A stretch of 64,000 nucleotides of DNA from assembly GCA_947177775.1 (NCBI GenBank), contig CAMWVS010000003.1, forward strand, positions 30,039 to 94,038, in the 5' to 3' direction. Each line of letters starts with the position of its first letter. The first letter of the stretch is position 1. This stretch comes from an uncultured Prevotella sp. (lineage in GTDB: Bacteria > Bacteroidota > Bacteroidia > Bacteroidales > Bacteroidaceae). Positions 17,668 through 26,521 of this stretch are shown here, piece by piece. The position numbers were made by a program, and so were the translations under genes. The notes below the pieces were generated by a model. It was not told where the DNA came from, did no database searches, and was given only the letters and a program-made list of their open reading frames with translations.

Positions 17668-18843
17668 TTACTTGATAGTAACAGTAGCGCGACGGTTGTA
17701 AGATACGGGTGAGAGAGTGTTGACACCACCGGCAGCAACAACCTCAATGTTGTCACGGCTTACGCCCATGTTGACGAGCTCGTTGGCAACAACGTCAGCA
17801 CGCTTCTGGCTGAGCTTCTGGTTGAATGCAGAGCTACCGGTTTTGCTGTCGGCATAACCTGTAACGACAATCTTAGAGTTGTTAGCCTTAGCAACCTCTA
17901 CGAGGTCCTTAACATTCTGGAGATCCTTCTTAGAAGCGATGCGAGACTTACCGATGTTGAAGAATACTGATACAGGTGCAGCAGCGATTTCCTTAACAAT
18001 CTTTGTTGTCTCAACCGGCTTCTGGTTAGCCAGCATATCCTTCAGCTTGGCGTTCTCGTTCTGAGAGTCTGCCAGCTGAGCGTTGAGAGCGTCAATCTGG
18101 CTCTGAGAGAGAGCCTTGAGGGCGTCTACGTCCGGAGTCTTGTTCCAGCGGGTCTTGCCGACATTGTATGTCAAACCGACTTCTACGTTGAACATCTGGT
18201 CGCGGCTTGCGGGACCGTGCTTAGATTCGATTGCACCGCTATGGATACCGTCCATATCGGTCTCCCAGAGACTGTAGCCCAATTCGAAGTTGAGAGCGAA
18301 GCGGTCGCTCAGACGGAATGTGTTGAGGATACCGGCTGACAGACCCATTGCATAGGTGTTAGCCGACATGTTGCGGCCGACACCTGCACCAACGTAAGGA
18401 ATGAAGTTCCAAACGCGTGTGTTGCTGTATCCGCAGAACATGTTGCTCAGGTTGAAGAGAACCTGCTCGTTCAATGTCCAATACTTGTTGGCATTTTCGT
18501 CCTTGCTCCATGCCTCACCTTTGGCATCAGCACCTACTGTACGACCCCAAACACCGTTGAACTTTGTACGGAGTCCGAGACCCGGAGTAAACCACTTACC
18601 GATAGCTACAGAGAAACCGAGGTTGTTGCGGAAACCCTTGAAGGGGCTATTAGAAAGATCCCAACCCTGCTCCTCGTTGCTATAGAATGCAGTTCCGGCA
18701 ACGTTTGCCTGAACAAACCAATTGCTCCAGAATGAATTTGTAGCTACGCTATACTTCATTTCCGGTACGGAGGTCTCGTTGTTCTGCGCCATTCCAGCTA
18801 CAGACACGCCAGCAAGTGCCAGCGTAAATAATAACTTTTTCAT
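17668..18843 (-). CDS. OmpA family outer membrane protein
   Basis: Major outer-membrane protein of 391 residues with an OmpA-type architecture. It has a signal peptide (MKKLLFTLALAGVSVAGMAQ), an N-terminal beta-barrel rich in alternating aromatic/polar segments (to about residue 240), a short coiled-coil-like linker (ALSQSQIDALNAQLADSQNE), and a C-terminal peptidoglycan-binding OmpA/MotB domain with the VTGYADSKTGS and NQKLSQKRADVVANEL signatures. It is monocistronic with a well-formed promoter and terminator, consistent with high expression. It anchors the outer membrane to peptidoglycan; any porin activity is inferred. Confidence 0.93.
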   Translation of the reverse strand: MKKLLFTLALAGVSVAGMAQNNETSVPEMKYSVATNSFWSNWFVQANVAGTAFYSNEEQGWDLSNSPFKGFRNNLGFSVAIGKWFTPGLGLRTKFNGVWGRTVGADAKGEAWSKDENANKYWTLNEQVLFNLSNMFCGYSNTRVWNFIPYVGAGVGRNMSANTYAMGLSAGILNTFRLSDRFALNFELGYSLWETDMDGIHSGAIESKHGPASRDQMFNVEVGLTYNVGKTRWNKTPDVDALKALSQSQIDALNAQLADSQNENAKLKDMLANQKPVETTKIVKEIAAAPVSVFFNIGKSRIASKKDLQNVKDLVEVAKANNSKIVVTGYADSKTGSSAFNQKLSQKRADVVANELVNMGVSRDNIEVVAAGGVNTLSPVSYNRRATVTIK

Positions 18844-18895
18844 ACCTATACTAAATTATACTTTAAAACAATATGCACTATTTACAATTATTGTG

Positions 18896-18926
18896 CAAAA
18901 GTAAATAATTCTTTTCTAACAGCCAA
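18896..18926 (-). promoter_or_regulatory. Promoter of the ompA-like gene
   Basis: On the minus strand TTGG (18926-18923) and TACTTTTG (18903-18896) are 19 bp apart, which fits the Bacteroidetes TTG-N19-21-TAnnTTTG promoter. It lies 52 bp before the start codon. Confidence 0.75.
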
Positions 18927-19056
18927 CTAATTGAGGTGGAAAATTGCATTTTGTTGTAAAAATCAGCACAATAACGGGTTTATTGTGACCAAAAGGTTAT
19001 CCAACTTACACAAATGGAATAAAAAACCATTGTGGGCCGAGAGTGATGAATTGATT

Positions 19057-19098
19057 TCTCCATGCCATAGCAGATGTAAATCCGCTACGGCATGGAGA
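19057..19098 (-). terminator. Possible terminator after mutL
   Basis: A 15-bp stem with one mismatch (19057-19071 with 19084-19098) lies 24 bp past the mutL stop. The following minus-strand sequence is not T-rich, so this is a weak call; it may act only as an mRNA 3' end hairpin. Confidence 0.45.
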
Positions 19099-19121
19099 AT
19101 GTGGCGTTAATGGAACGGTCA

Positions 19122-21077
19122 CTAATCCAGCAGATGTTCTATCTCACGTTGCGGCAATATGCAGATTACTGATTTGCCGTCCGGCGTATAGTTGACATTG
19201 GAGCAAGCAAACAGCTCATTGACAATATTTTCCATCTCATTGTTGTTGAGAATCTGTCCGTGTGGAATAGCCGAACTGCGTGCCATGCTGAGGGCCAATG
19301 ATTTCTTTATGTCGTCAAGGCTTCCCGAGGCATTCTCTATGGCGTCGCTGACCATGCTGTGGAGCAGGGAGAGTGTGTCAAGTCCTTCAAGACCGGCAGG
19401 TATGCCATTGACAGCATAGCTGTTGTGGCCAAGGTCTGTGAGATCGAAGCCTACGGACGTAAGCTCCGGCAGTATTTTGTTGAGCATTACGGTCTCGGAT
19501 GGCGAGAAACGGACAACCTCAGGAAAGAGGACATGCTGGCAACCGGAATTTCCGGCCTGTTCCATTTGGCCGAGATAGCGCTCGTAGCGTATACGTATGT
19601 CAGCGCGCTGCTGGTCTATAATCATCAGACCTGATTTTACGGCAGTCATGATATAGCGTCCCTTGTACTGATAGTGGGCCGGAGATTTCTCGGATATAAG
19701 TCCCAAAGAAGGCTGCTCCTGCGGGACAGCGGGTTGCCACGGAGTCTCGGATGGCTGCTCCATACCGGGTATCATGAACTGGTCGGACGGTGTGTCAGTT
19801 GGCATGGTGGGTATGAAATCGTCGGCTGCAACCGGTGCGCTAGCCGCAGGTTCATCGTCGGGTAAGGCAAACATCTCTGTTTTTTCAGATCGTCTGGCGG
19901 CTTGTGCCTCTTCATAGAGAATCTGCCAACGGTCGGTCGTACGCGGTGCCGCAGGGCTGTCGGAACCGGATGTGAAAGGATTGTACGACGGATTGAACGA
20001 CGTGTCGGGCATAGAGACATCGCGCGTAGGGTCATACACGGGAATGTCCGGACGGCCTTCCGTATCGAAATCTATGGAAGGAACTTCGCAGAAACGGCCG
20101 ATAGAGTCTTTTATGGCAGCAGTGAGTATCTGCCAGATGGCCTGTTCGTTCTCAAACTTAATCTCTGTCTTTGTGGGGTGGATATTGACGTCGATATCAG
20201 CCGGATTGACCTCAAGATAGATAAAGTAGGGCACTTGCATGCCAGTGGGAACAAGTCGTTCGAACGCATTCATCACAGCCTTGTGGAAATAGGGATGCTT
20301 CATGTATCGTCCGTTGACGAAGAAATATTCGTGAGCCCCTTTCTTGCGGGCTGATTCCGGTTTGCCGACAAATCCTGTTATCTTACAGATGGCCGTGTCT
20401 ACTTCTACGGGGAGGATATCTTTGTTGAACCGTTTGCCGAAGACGTCGATTATACGTTGACGGAGACTGCCGGCACGCAGATTGAGCAGTTCGCTCCCGT
20501 TGCTGTGAAGAGAAAAAGCGATGGATGGATATACAAGCACGATGCGCTCGTAGGCGGTCATGATGTTGTTCAGTTCGGTGGCGTTGGTCTTGAGGAACTT
20601 ACGCCGTGCGGGAACGTTGAAGAAGAGATTTTCCACCGTGAAATTGCTGCCTACGGGACATGACACGGGTTCCTGTCCGGTGACCTTAGAGCCGGAAAGG
20701 GTTATGCAGGTGCCTACCTCCTGGCCTTCCATGCGTGTGCGGAGTTCAACCTGAGCCACAGCGGCGATTGAAGCCAATGCCTCACCTCGGAAGCCCATGG
20801 TCTGAAGTGCAAAAAGATCATCGGCCTTGCGAATCTTTGACGTTGCATGGCGTTCAAAAGAAAGCCGGGCATCGGTATCGGACATGCCACGTCCGTCGTC
20901 AATCACCTGAATGGAAGTCCGTCCGGCGTCGATGACAAACACCTTGATGGAGCGTGCTCCGGCATCTATGGAATTTTCCACGAGTTCCTTTATCACTGAG
21001 GCAGGACGCTGTATGACTTCGCCTGCAGCTATCTGGTTGGCTACCGAGTCCGGCAGCAGTTGTATAACATCACTCAT
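19122..21077 (-). CDS. mutL: DNA mismatch repair protein MutL
   Basis: MutL, 651 residues, couples mismatch recognition by MutS to strand removal. The N-terminal GHKL ATPase is complete: AAGEVIQRPASVIKELVENS, DDGRGM, RHATSKI and GFRGEALASIA. A long variable linker (about residues 335-460) leads to the C-terminal dimerisation domain. The metal-binding DQHA-x2-E-x4-E endonuclease signature is not conserved: the corresponding segment reads DQQRADIRIRYE, and the terminal zinc-ligand motif is also altered (YTPDGKSV). The protein may lack the nicking activity seen in many bacterial MutL proteins. It is the last gene of a five-gene operon with PPIases and an OstA-like protein. Confidence 0.95.
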   Translation of the reverse strand: MSDVIQLLPDSVANQIAAGEVIQRPASVIKELVENSIDAGARSIKVFVIDAGRTSIQVIDDGRGMSDTDARLSFERHATSKIRKADDLFALQTMGFRGEALASIAAVAQVELRTRMEGQEVGTCITLSGSKVTGQEPVSCPVGSNFTVENLFFNVPARRKFLKTNATELNNIMTAYERIVLVYPSIAFSLHSNGSELLNLRAGSLRQRIIDVFGKRFNKDILPVEVDTAICKITGFVGKPESARKKGAHEYFFVNGRYMKHPYFHKAVMNAFERLVPTGMQVPYFIYLEVNPADIDVNIHPTKTEIKFENEQAIWQILTAAIKDSIGRFCEVPSIDFDTEGRPDIPVYDPTRDVSMPDTSFNPSYNPFTSGSDSPAAPRTTDRWQILYEEAQAARRSEKTEMFALPDDEPAASAPVAADDFIPTMPTDTPSDQFMIPGMEQPSETPWQPAVPQEQPSLGLISEKSPAHYQYKGRYIMTAVKSGLMIIDQQRADIRIRYERYLGQMEQAGNSGCQHVLFPEVVRFSPSETVMLNKILPELTSVGFDLTDLGHNSYAVNGIPAGLEGLDTLSLLHSMVSDAIENASGSLDDIKKSLALSMARSSAIPHGQILNNNEMENIVNELFACSNVNYTPDGKSVICILPQREIEHLLD

Positions 21078-21086
21078 AATCAGTTT

Positions 21087-21488
21087 TCATGTAGTAAGGA
21101 TAATAAGTATTTCATGGCCGGTATCGGTATTGGCCAAGAGGTATATCAATGCCACGAGGATAGCAGCCAATAGCCACGTTGCAGAACTATGTGATAGCCA
21201 TGGGGCTTGCAGGCGACGGTCATTATGCCGTGTGAAAGCACCGTGCAGCCTTCCACCATGACTGCTTTCTCTCATGTCCGGTCCGTTTCTTTTCTGCATG
21301 GTTATTGCGGCTTTGGACTTTTCCCTTGTGTAATTCGGTATGTCGGTTTTGTTTCCGATTGCTTCCTTAGGCATGCCAAGCTCACGTCTGGCACGCTCTT
21401 CCACGACACGCAACCGTTCTTTACGTTCGTCTGAAAAGACCGGACGGAGGGAAAAACGGCGAGGCGCTACATTGTTGAAGAATATCAT
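21087..21488 (-). CDS. Small C-terminally anchored membrane protein of unknown function
   Basis: A 133-residue protein I do not recognise by family. The N-terminal ~100 residues are charged and probably cytoplasmic (FSDERKERLRVVEERARREL); a single hydrophobic segment near the C-terminus (SATWLLAAILVALIYLLA) would anchor it in the membrane. The start ATG overlaps the stop of the ostA-like gene by 4 bp (ATGA) and its stop is 9 bp before mutL, so it is clearly translated as part of the operon. This coupling, not homology, is the main evidence that it is a gene. Confidence 0.75.
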   Translation of the reverse strand: MIFFNNVAPRRFSLRPVFSDERKERLRVVEERARRELGMPKEAIGNKTDIPNYTREKSKAAITMQKRNGPDMRESSHGGRLHGAFTRHNDRRLQAPWLSHSSATWLLAAILVALIYLLANTDTGHEILIILTT

Positions 21489-23452
21489 GACGGCTGTTGT
21501 TCGGAGGATTTGACGTCGTCTGATGCCGCATTGCTGTTGCCATCCGGCTGTGCTGCGGTACCAAGGACAGGTGACGGCATTGTTCCATCGGACGGTCCGG
21601 CTGGTGGCGTGTCTTGCTCCTGAACAGATAGTGTGGAAGATTCTCCACTGACTGCGGATGGCTTTGGAGTGGAGCCTGTGGTATCCAGCTTTTGGAGCGG
21701 TGCCTCACGACGTTTGATTTCCTTCAGTTCCGTTCCGGCTTTCTTTCCGCGCCAGTTGAAAATGTCTTCCTTGTTCAGAGGCCGGATATAATCGAACCAC
21801 GCGTAGTTCGGGAGATATTTTTTGGCTGGTGGAATCTGTGACATAGGATAGAGAGTTCCCTCGGCCTTTGGCATCCATATCTTTTTCATCTTGCGGTTCT
21901 CCAGATACATCTTCATCTCGTTGGTCTCCGTATAGTTGAGTCCGATGAGGGCGCCGTCGCTTTCATCCACTGGATAGTAGACAATGAGAACATTGTCGAT
22001 GGCGTTTGCCTCATGGACCTCGCCGTTGAGGAAGAACGCCTTCATCTCTTTGGAAGAAATCTGGTTGAAGTGTACCGAATCCGGCATCTGTTCAACGGAC
22101 AGTGCCTGGCCTATGACGTGAGCTCGGTCTATGGTAGAGTCGCGCATGTAGACCTTGATTACTTCTCCGAGCAGCTGCTGACTGAAGTTCCACACGATAG
22201 GGTCACGATACATCGTCAGACATGAGTCCTGACTGTTGAACACAAGCGAATCGCACACGGCCTGAACGTCAGTCCGATAGGCTCTCACCTTATTGTAGGC
22301 ATGCAGTTTGCGGTAGACGGAGTCCGTATTGATGTTGAACGTATAGATTTTGAAGGTGTCGGCGTGCATATACAACGAGTCCTTTTGAGAGTAGTCGATG
22401 GCTACGGCACGTTTGGTCGCCATTCCGTAACCTGTCTGCTCGTTGTAGAAACAATAGTCGGAAGTGAGCATGTTCTTGTTCACCGTATCTCTATAGACTA
22501 CGTTGTTGAAGGCCTCGCTCGTGCCGTTGAGCTCGTCATGATAGACGCTGTCACCAACGATTATACGTCCCTGGTCCTTTATGACGGAACGTTGATAGAG
22601 CTGTGATTTCTTGTTTTTTGTGTCATAATATCCGTTTTCTGTGTAGATGTGACTTGTTCCGGAATGGATATCGGATGGTCCGAGAACATGGGCTGTTGAG
22701 GTCTCGGTGTCATAGTGGAGCGTGTCGGAGGTGATGACATAGTCAGGGCCTTTCAGCTTCACGCTGTAATTGAATACGGCCTGCTTCGTTTCCGTGTTAT
22801 ATTCACCCCAGTCAGAGGTCAACGTGCTTCCGTCGTCGACAAGCTTACCTCCCTCGAAGAAGTAGCCGACGCTGTAGAGCCGGTCGTAATTGAGGCTGTC
22901 GGTATATAGTGTGGAATTACGGTTCTTCAGAACGACATTATAGCGGGCCATGCACATCATCTCGTTGCCGTCATAGAAAGCATAGTCACTGAATAAGGAA
23001 AGAGTGTCGCCTTGATACATCTTGACGTTGTTGAAGGCTTCAAAAGAGTTGGATTTCTCATAGAAATGAGCGCTGTCACAATAGAGTGTGGCTCCCTGAT
23101 GACGGAAAGCAACGTTGCCGTCAAGTATCTGAGCGTCCGGATTGCGGTATTTGTCGTAGTGAAGATTGTCCGAATGCAGCAGATAGACCCTGTTGTCGTC
23201 GTATTTTGCGGCAGGTTTGGCTGTTTGTCTACTTTTGTTTTGCGCTGTTCCGGGCTTGCTCTGCACTGTTTGTGGCTTACCCTGTGTTTTGGAGGTTCTG
23301 TTCTGCGTTGCCTGTGTTTTTTTTACCGGCGTAGCCTGTTTGTTTGTCGGGCGTTGCGACATGCCCGCGCATATTCCAAAAAGGCATAGAACCATCATGA
23401 CGATGATTCTATGCCAGCTTGACAATTGTCTTGCTATGGCTTGTTTTGTCAT
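21485..23452 (-). CDS. OstA-like (LptA/LptD N-terminal-like) periplasmic protein
   Basis: A 655-residue exported protein built of OstA-like repeats, the fold used by LptA and the N-terminal domain of LptD in lipopolysaccharide transport. After a signal anchor (HRIIVMMVLCLFGICAG) and a Thr/Gln/Lys-rich linker, repeated units such as LLHSDNLHYDKYRNPDAQIL, TLYCDSAHFYEKSN and YVITSDTLHYDTET are visible. The C-terminus is Pro/Ser-rich. It overlaps both neighbours by 4 bp (surA upstream, the small membrane protein downstream). The likely role is outer-membrane LPS or lipid transport, by family inference. Confidence 0.85.
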   Translation of the reverse strand: MTKQAIARQLSSWHRIIVMMVLCLFGICAGMSQRPTNKQATPVKKTQATQNRTSKTQGKPQTVQSKPGTAQNKSRQTAKPAAKYDDNRVYLLHSDNLHYDKYRNPDAQILDGNVAFRHQGATLYCDSAHFYEKSNSFEAFNNVKMYQGDTLSLFSDYAFYDGNEMMCMARYNVVLKNRNSTLYTDSLNYDRLYSVGYFFEGGKLVDDGSTLTSDWGEYNTETKQAVFNYSVKLKGPDYVITSDTLHYDTETSTAHVLGPSDIHSGTSHIYTENGYYDTKNKKSQLYQRSVIKDQGRIIVGDSVYHDELNGTSEAFNNVVYRDTVNKNMLTSDYCFYNEQTGYGMATKRAVAIDYSQKDSLYMHADTFKIYTFNINTDSVYRKLHAYNKVRAYRTDVQAVCDSLVFNSQDSCLTMYRDPIVWNFSQQLLGEVIKVYMRDSTIDRAHVIGQALSVEQMPDSVHFNQISSKEMKAFFLNGEVHEANAIDNVLIVYYPVDESDGALIGLNYTETNEMKMYLENRKMKKIWMPKAEGTLYPMSQIPPAKKYLPNYAWFDYIRPLNKEDIFNWRGKKAGTELKEIKRREAPLQKLDTTGSTPKPSAVSGESSTLSVQEQDTPPAGPSDGTMPSPVLGTAAQPDGNSNAASDDVKSSEQQPS

Positions 23453-24861
23453 TTTATCCAGCCTTGATATTCAAAATTGCAGTTCTTGTAACGGTCGTTG
23501 ACACGTACGTATGTTGACTTTATTTTGTTTACCACCCAATCGTGGATGACCTCTTCCCGGCGCTTGTTGAGCACGACGTTCTGCATGACCTGGAAGTCTT
23601 CCGTTATCGTGGCCTTGTGGCCTTCGACGCGATTCTTCAGCTTGGCAATGACACAGACGGTCTTGCCTCTTGAATTTATCATCTGGAAAGGAGTCGAAAT
23701 CTCGCCTATCTGCATTCCGTCTATAACTTTGGCTATTTCCGCAGGAAGATCTTGCATCTGAAATTTGGATGTACGGCCATCTTCTGTGACATTAGACATC
23801 AGACCGTAGTTGTTGCGAGTGTCTTTGTCGTCTGAAATAACCGATGCGCCTTGCTCGAACGTGAATTTGCCATCCACGATGTCCGTCCGTATCGAGTCAA
23901 GTCGGGACATGGCTTTATCAATAGCGTCAGATGACACGTGGGGAGTACGCAGAATGTGGCGAACCTTAATCTTATCACCCCGCTTGTCTATCAGCTGGAT
24001 GATATGGAAACCGAATTCCGACTCCACAATCTTTGAAATCTTCTTGGGGTCCGTGAGGTTGAAAGCTACACTGGCAAAAGCAGGATCGAGCATTCCGCGG
24101 CCGGTGTAGTCAAGCTCACCGCCACGACGTGCGGAACCGGGGTCCTCGGAGTAGAGTCGTGCGAGTGTGGAGAAAGATGATTCTCCGTTGTTGACACGCT
24201 CCGTATAATCACGCAGTTCGTCTTTCACGCGGTTGATTTCTTCCAGCTCGATTGTCGGTGTTATCGTGAGAATCTGGACTTCAACCTCTGTCGGCACGAA
24301 AGGAATACTGTCTGCGGGCAAATCCTTGAAGTAGCGGCGCACCTCAGCCGGCGAGACCTTGATGTCCTGAACGAGATGTTCGCGCATCTTCTGTGTCAGC
24401 TGACGGTCGCGCAAGGCGTCGCGCAGCTCGTTGCGCATCTGGCTGATGCTTGCTTTTTTGTATTCCTCAAGCTTTTCCCGTGAACCGGCCATGCTGATCC
24501 AATATTCTATGTATTGTTCGACAGACGCCGACACATCCGACTCGGTCACTTCTATACTGTCGATGGCAGCCTGATTCAGAAAGAGTTTCTGTACGGCAAG
24601 CTGCTCCGGAATTACACAATCGGGATCTCCGTTCCATCGCGTGCCTTCCTCTTCGGCCTGCCTGCGCATGGCCTCTACGTCAGACTTGAGGATGGCCTCG
24701 TCGCCCACGACCCATATAACCTCGTCCACAATGCTCCGTTCGTTCACGCCGGTGCTGTCAGCCTCTGGTGCTGCCTCCGTCAGGTTGGCGGCCATGAGAC
24801 TCAGTGAGAGCATGGACATGACGGCCGAAAGAGCGAAGCGTCTTATATCTGTCTTGTTCAT
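23449..24861 (-). CDS. SurA-type periplasmic peptidylprolyl isomerase
   Basis: Periplasmic chaperone/PPIase of 470 residues that helps outer-membrane proteins fold. It has a signal peptide (to about residue 30), a SurA N-terminal helical domain (VDEVIWVVGDEAILKSDVE), then parvulin-type rotamase domain(s) with VEVQILTITP, FSTLARLYSEDPGSARRGGELDYTG and FGFHIIQLIDKRGDKIKVRHIL. It is encoded 1 bp downstream of a second PPIase and overlaps the ostA-like gene. Two chaperones plus an OstA-like protein make this an envelope biogenesis operon. Confidence 0.92.
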   Translation of the reverse strand: MNKTDIRRFALSAVMSMLSLSLMAANLTEAAPEADSTGVNERSIVDEVIWVVGDEAILKSDVEAMRRQAEEEGTRWNGDPDCVIPEQLAVQKLFLNQAAIDSIEVTESDVSASVEQYIEYWISMAGSREKLEEYKKASISQMRNELRDALRDRQLTQKMREHLVQDIKVSPAEVRRYFKDLPADSIPFVPTEVEVQILTITPTIELEEINRVKDELRDYTERVNNGESSFSTLARLYSEDPGSARRGGELDYTGRGMLDPAFASVAFNLTDPKKISKIVESEFGFHIIQLIDKRGDKIKVRHILRTPHVSSDAIDKAMSRLDSIRTDIVDGKFTFEQGASVISDDKDTRNNYGLMSNVTEDGRTSKFQMQDLPAEIAKVIDGMQIGEISTPFQMINSRGKTVCVIAKLKNRVEGHKATITEDFQVMQNVVLNKRREEVIHDWVVNKIKSTYVRVNDRYKNCNFEYQGWIK

Positions 24862-24862
24862 C

Positions 24863-26284
24863 TTAGTGCTTGTTAACTGTATTCAAAACCTCGCGGTCAA
24901 TCTCCACGGCATATTTCCGGCGCAGTTCAGCAATCCATGCTTTCTCCAGTTCGTCCTGATAGTCGGCCGTCACGAGACCGCGGACATCTGTGTAGTCCTC
25001 CGGTCCTTTCTTGAGAATCTTGCCATAAGTGGCGTCTATGGGATAGTCCTTGACTGGAGTAGCTGTAGTGTCGACCTTGAAGACTTCGTGGTCTATGAGA
25101 GCGTTGTCGCCCTTCTTGAACAGACCTTTCTCCACGCGGATGCGTATGATGGAGTCATTGTTGAACGTCTTGCGGAGCGCATCGGCCCATTCGTCAAACT
25201 TGAGCTTCTTGACGCAGTCCTTGACGGCCTTCACGTCTTCGGCAACCTTGACATGATAGGCCATGCCCTTAAAGCGCGGTTCGTCCCAAACATATTTCTT
25301 CTTGTTCTTGTTGAAGTATGCCGCCAAAGCAGCTTCGTCCTTCGAAGCCTTTTCCCATACCTCGCGGTTGCTTATCTCGTAGAGCAACAGACCGTCGTGG
25401 TATTCGCGTATGAGATTCTTCAGCTCGGGGTCGATGGCCTGGAGCGAGTCGGCCATGTTGTCCATCAGTTCCTCCTTTGAGACGGATGCAATCTGGGCCA
25501 GCGTGTCAATCTTGCTGTCGATGATACGCTCTCGGATATTGCGCTGTTCGATGAACCGCAGGATATTGTTGCGGAGCGAGTCATACGGCTCCAGCTGCTT
25601 GCGCTCTTTCATGAGCACGATATGATAGCCAGCGGGTGAGAGGAACGGCTGGCTCATCTCGCCCGGCTGCAGTTCGTATGCCTTGTCCTCAAACTCCTTC
25701 AGTGTCTGATTGGGGCTAATCCACGGCAGCAGACCGCCGTTGCGGGCCGAACCGGGATCCTGTGAAAGATTGATAGCCAGCTCTTCGAATTTAGCTCCGC
25801 CTTTCAGCGCGGCATAAATGGAGTCAATGCGTGCCTTTGCCTTGTCCACTTCGGCCTGCGGTGCCTGTTGTGCCACGTGCAGGAAGATGTGGGCGGGATG
25901 TATCAGACCGCGTTCGCCGATGCCGGCCTTAGTCGTCTCATATATCTTTTTTGCCTCGCGTTCCACGTCATCGTCAGTGATAAGCGTGGGACGTATCTGC
26001 TGGTCGCGGTACTGTGCGAACTCCTTGCGGAAAGAGAACAGCGTGTCAAGACGGGCGTCAAGTGCCGCAGCGACCTTCAGCTTGTAGTTGACAAAGAGCT
26101 CGGCATATTCGTCGACCGTCTTCTTGTCAATCACACCCTCGGCGTTGTTCTTGTTGTAGGAGTATTCAAATTCAGAGCGTGTGACAGGCTGTCCGTTGAT
26201 TGTCATCACCGTCGGGTCGTCACTCTGGGCGCAGACCGTACCGCATGCCATGAGCATTGCGGCAAACAAATATACTCTTCTCAT
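24863..26284 (-). CDS. Periplasmic parvulin-type peptidylprolyl isomerase
   Basis: Second exported PPIase in the same operon, 473 residues. It has a signal peptide (MRRVYLFAAMLMACGTVCAQ), an N-terminal SurA/PpiC-like helical region (VMTINGQPVTRSEFEYSYNK), and a parvulin domain with HIFLHVAQQ, FEELAINLSQDPGSARNGG, and YHIVLMKERKQLEPY. The C-terminal ~180 residues are helical and lack a recognisable second parvulin motif. It is the first gene of the operon that runs to mutL. The family is sure; the division of labour with SurA is unknown. Confidence 0.9.
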   Translation of the reverse strand: MRRVYLFAAMLMACGTVCAQSDDPTVMTINGQPVTRSEFEYSYNKNNAEGVIDKKTVDEYAELFVNYKLKVAAALDARLDTLFSFRKEFAQYRDQQIRPTLITDDDVEREAKKIYETTKAGIGERGLIHPAHIFLHVAQQAPQAEVDKAKARIDSIYAALKGGAKFEELAINLSQDPGSARNGGLLPWISPNQTLKEFEDKAYELQPGEMSQPFLSPAGYHIVLMKERKQLEPYDSLRNNILRFIEQRNIRERIIDSKIDTLAQIASVSKEELMDNMADSLQAIDPELKNLIREYHDGLLLYEISNREVWEKASKDEAALAAYFNKNKKKYVWDEPRFKGMAYHVKVAEDVKAVKDCVKKLKFDEWADALRKTFNNDSIIRIRVEKGLFKKGDNALIDHEVFKVDTTATPVKDYPIDATYGKILKKGPEDYTDVRGLVTADYQDELEKAWIAELRRKYAVEIDREVLNTVNKH

Positions 26285-26319
26285 TATTATATATATACGT
26301 TTTTAAGTTTCGCTTGTAT

Positions 26320-26395
26320 ATCAAAAGGAGTTGTGAGGAATCATGAAAGATATATGAGGAGTCATGAGTGAGGAGATATGAGGAGTAAAAAGAAG
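26320..26395. repeat. Purine-rich direct repeats
   Basis: Short imperfect repeats of ATGAGGAGT (for example near 26355 and 26379) lie immediately before the dispersed repeat at 26392. This is part of the 237-bp gap between guaB and the PPIase gene, and no promoter box was found there. Confidence 0.45.
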
Positions 26396-26520
26396 ATATC
26401 GCTCCCTGCGGTCGCTAAGAAGATAGAGGACGATAGCTGAAAGCACTAAGCATTTGTCTTCTATCTCCCTCTATCTTCTTCTACCTCCATTTATATCCCT
26501 TTATCTTCAATCTTCCTTTT
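26392..26520 (-). repeat. Dispersed hairpin repeat, copy 1 (3' of guaB)
   Basis: It aligns with 53237-53345, sharing GAAGATATCGCTCCCT, then CGGTCGCTAAGAAGAT and a pyrimidine-rich tail of TATCTTCC/TATCTCC blocks. A perfect 13-bp stem is formed by 26417-26429 and 26468-26480. Both copies sit directly downstream of a minus-strand stop codon, so the element may serve as a 3' end or terminator-like structure. Confidence 0.75.
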
Positions 26521-26521
26521 T

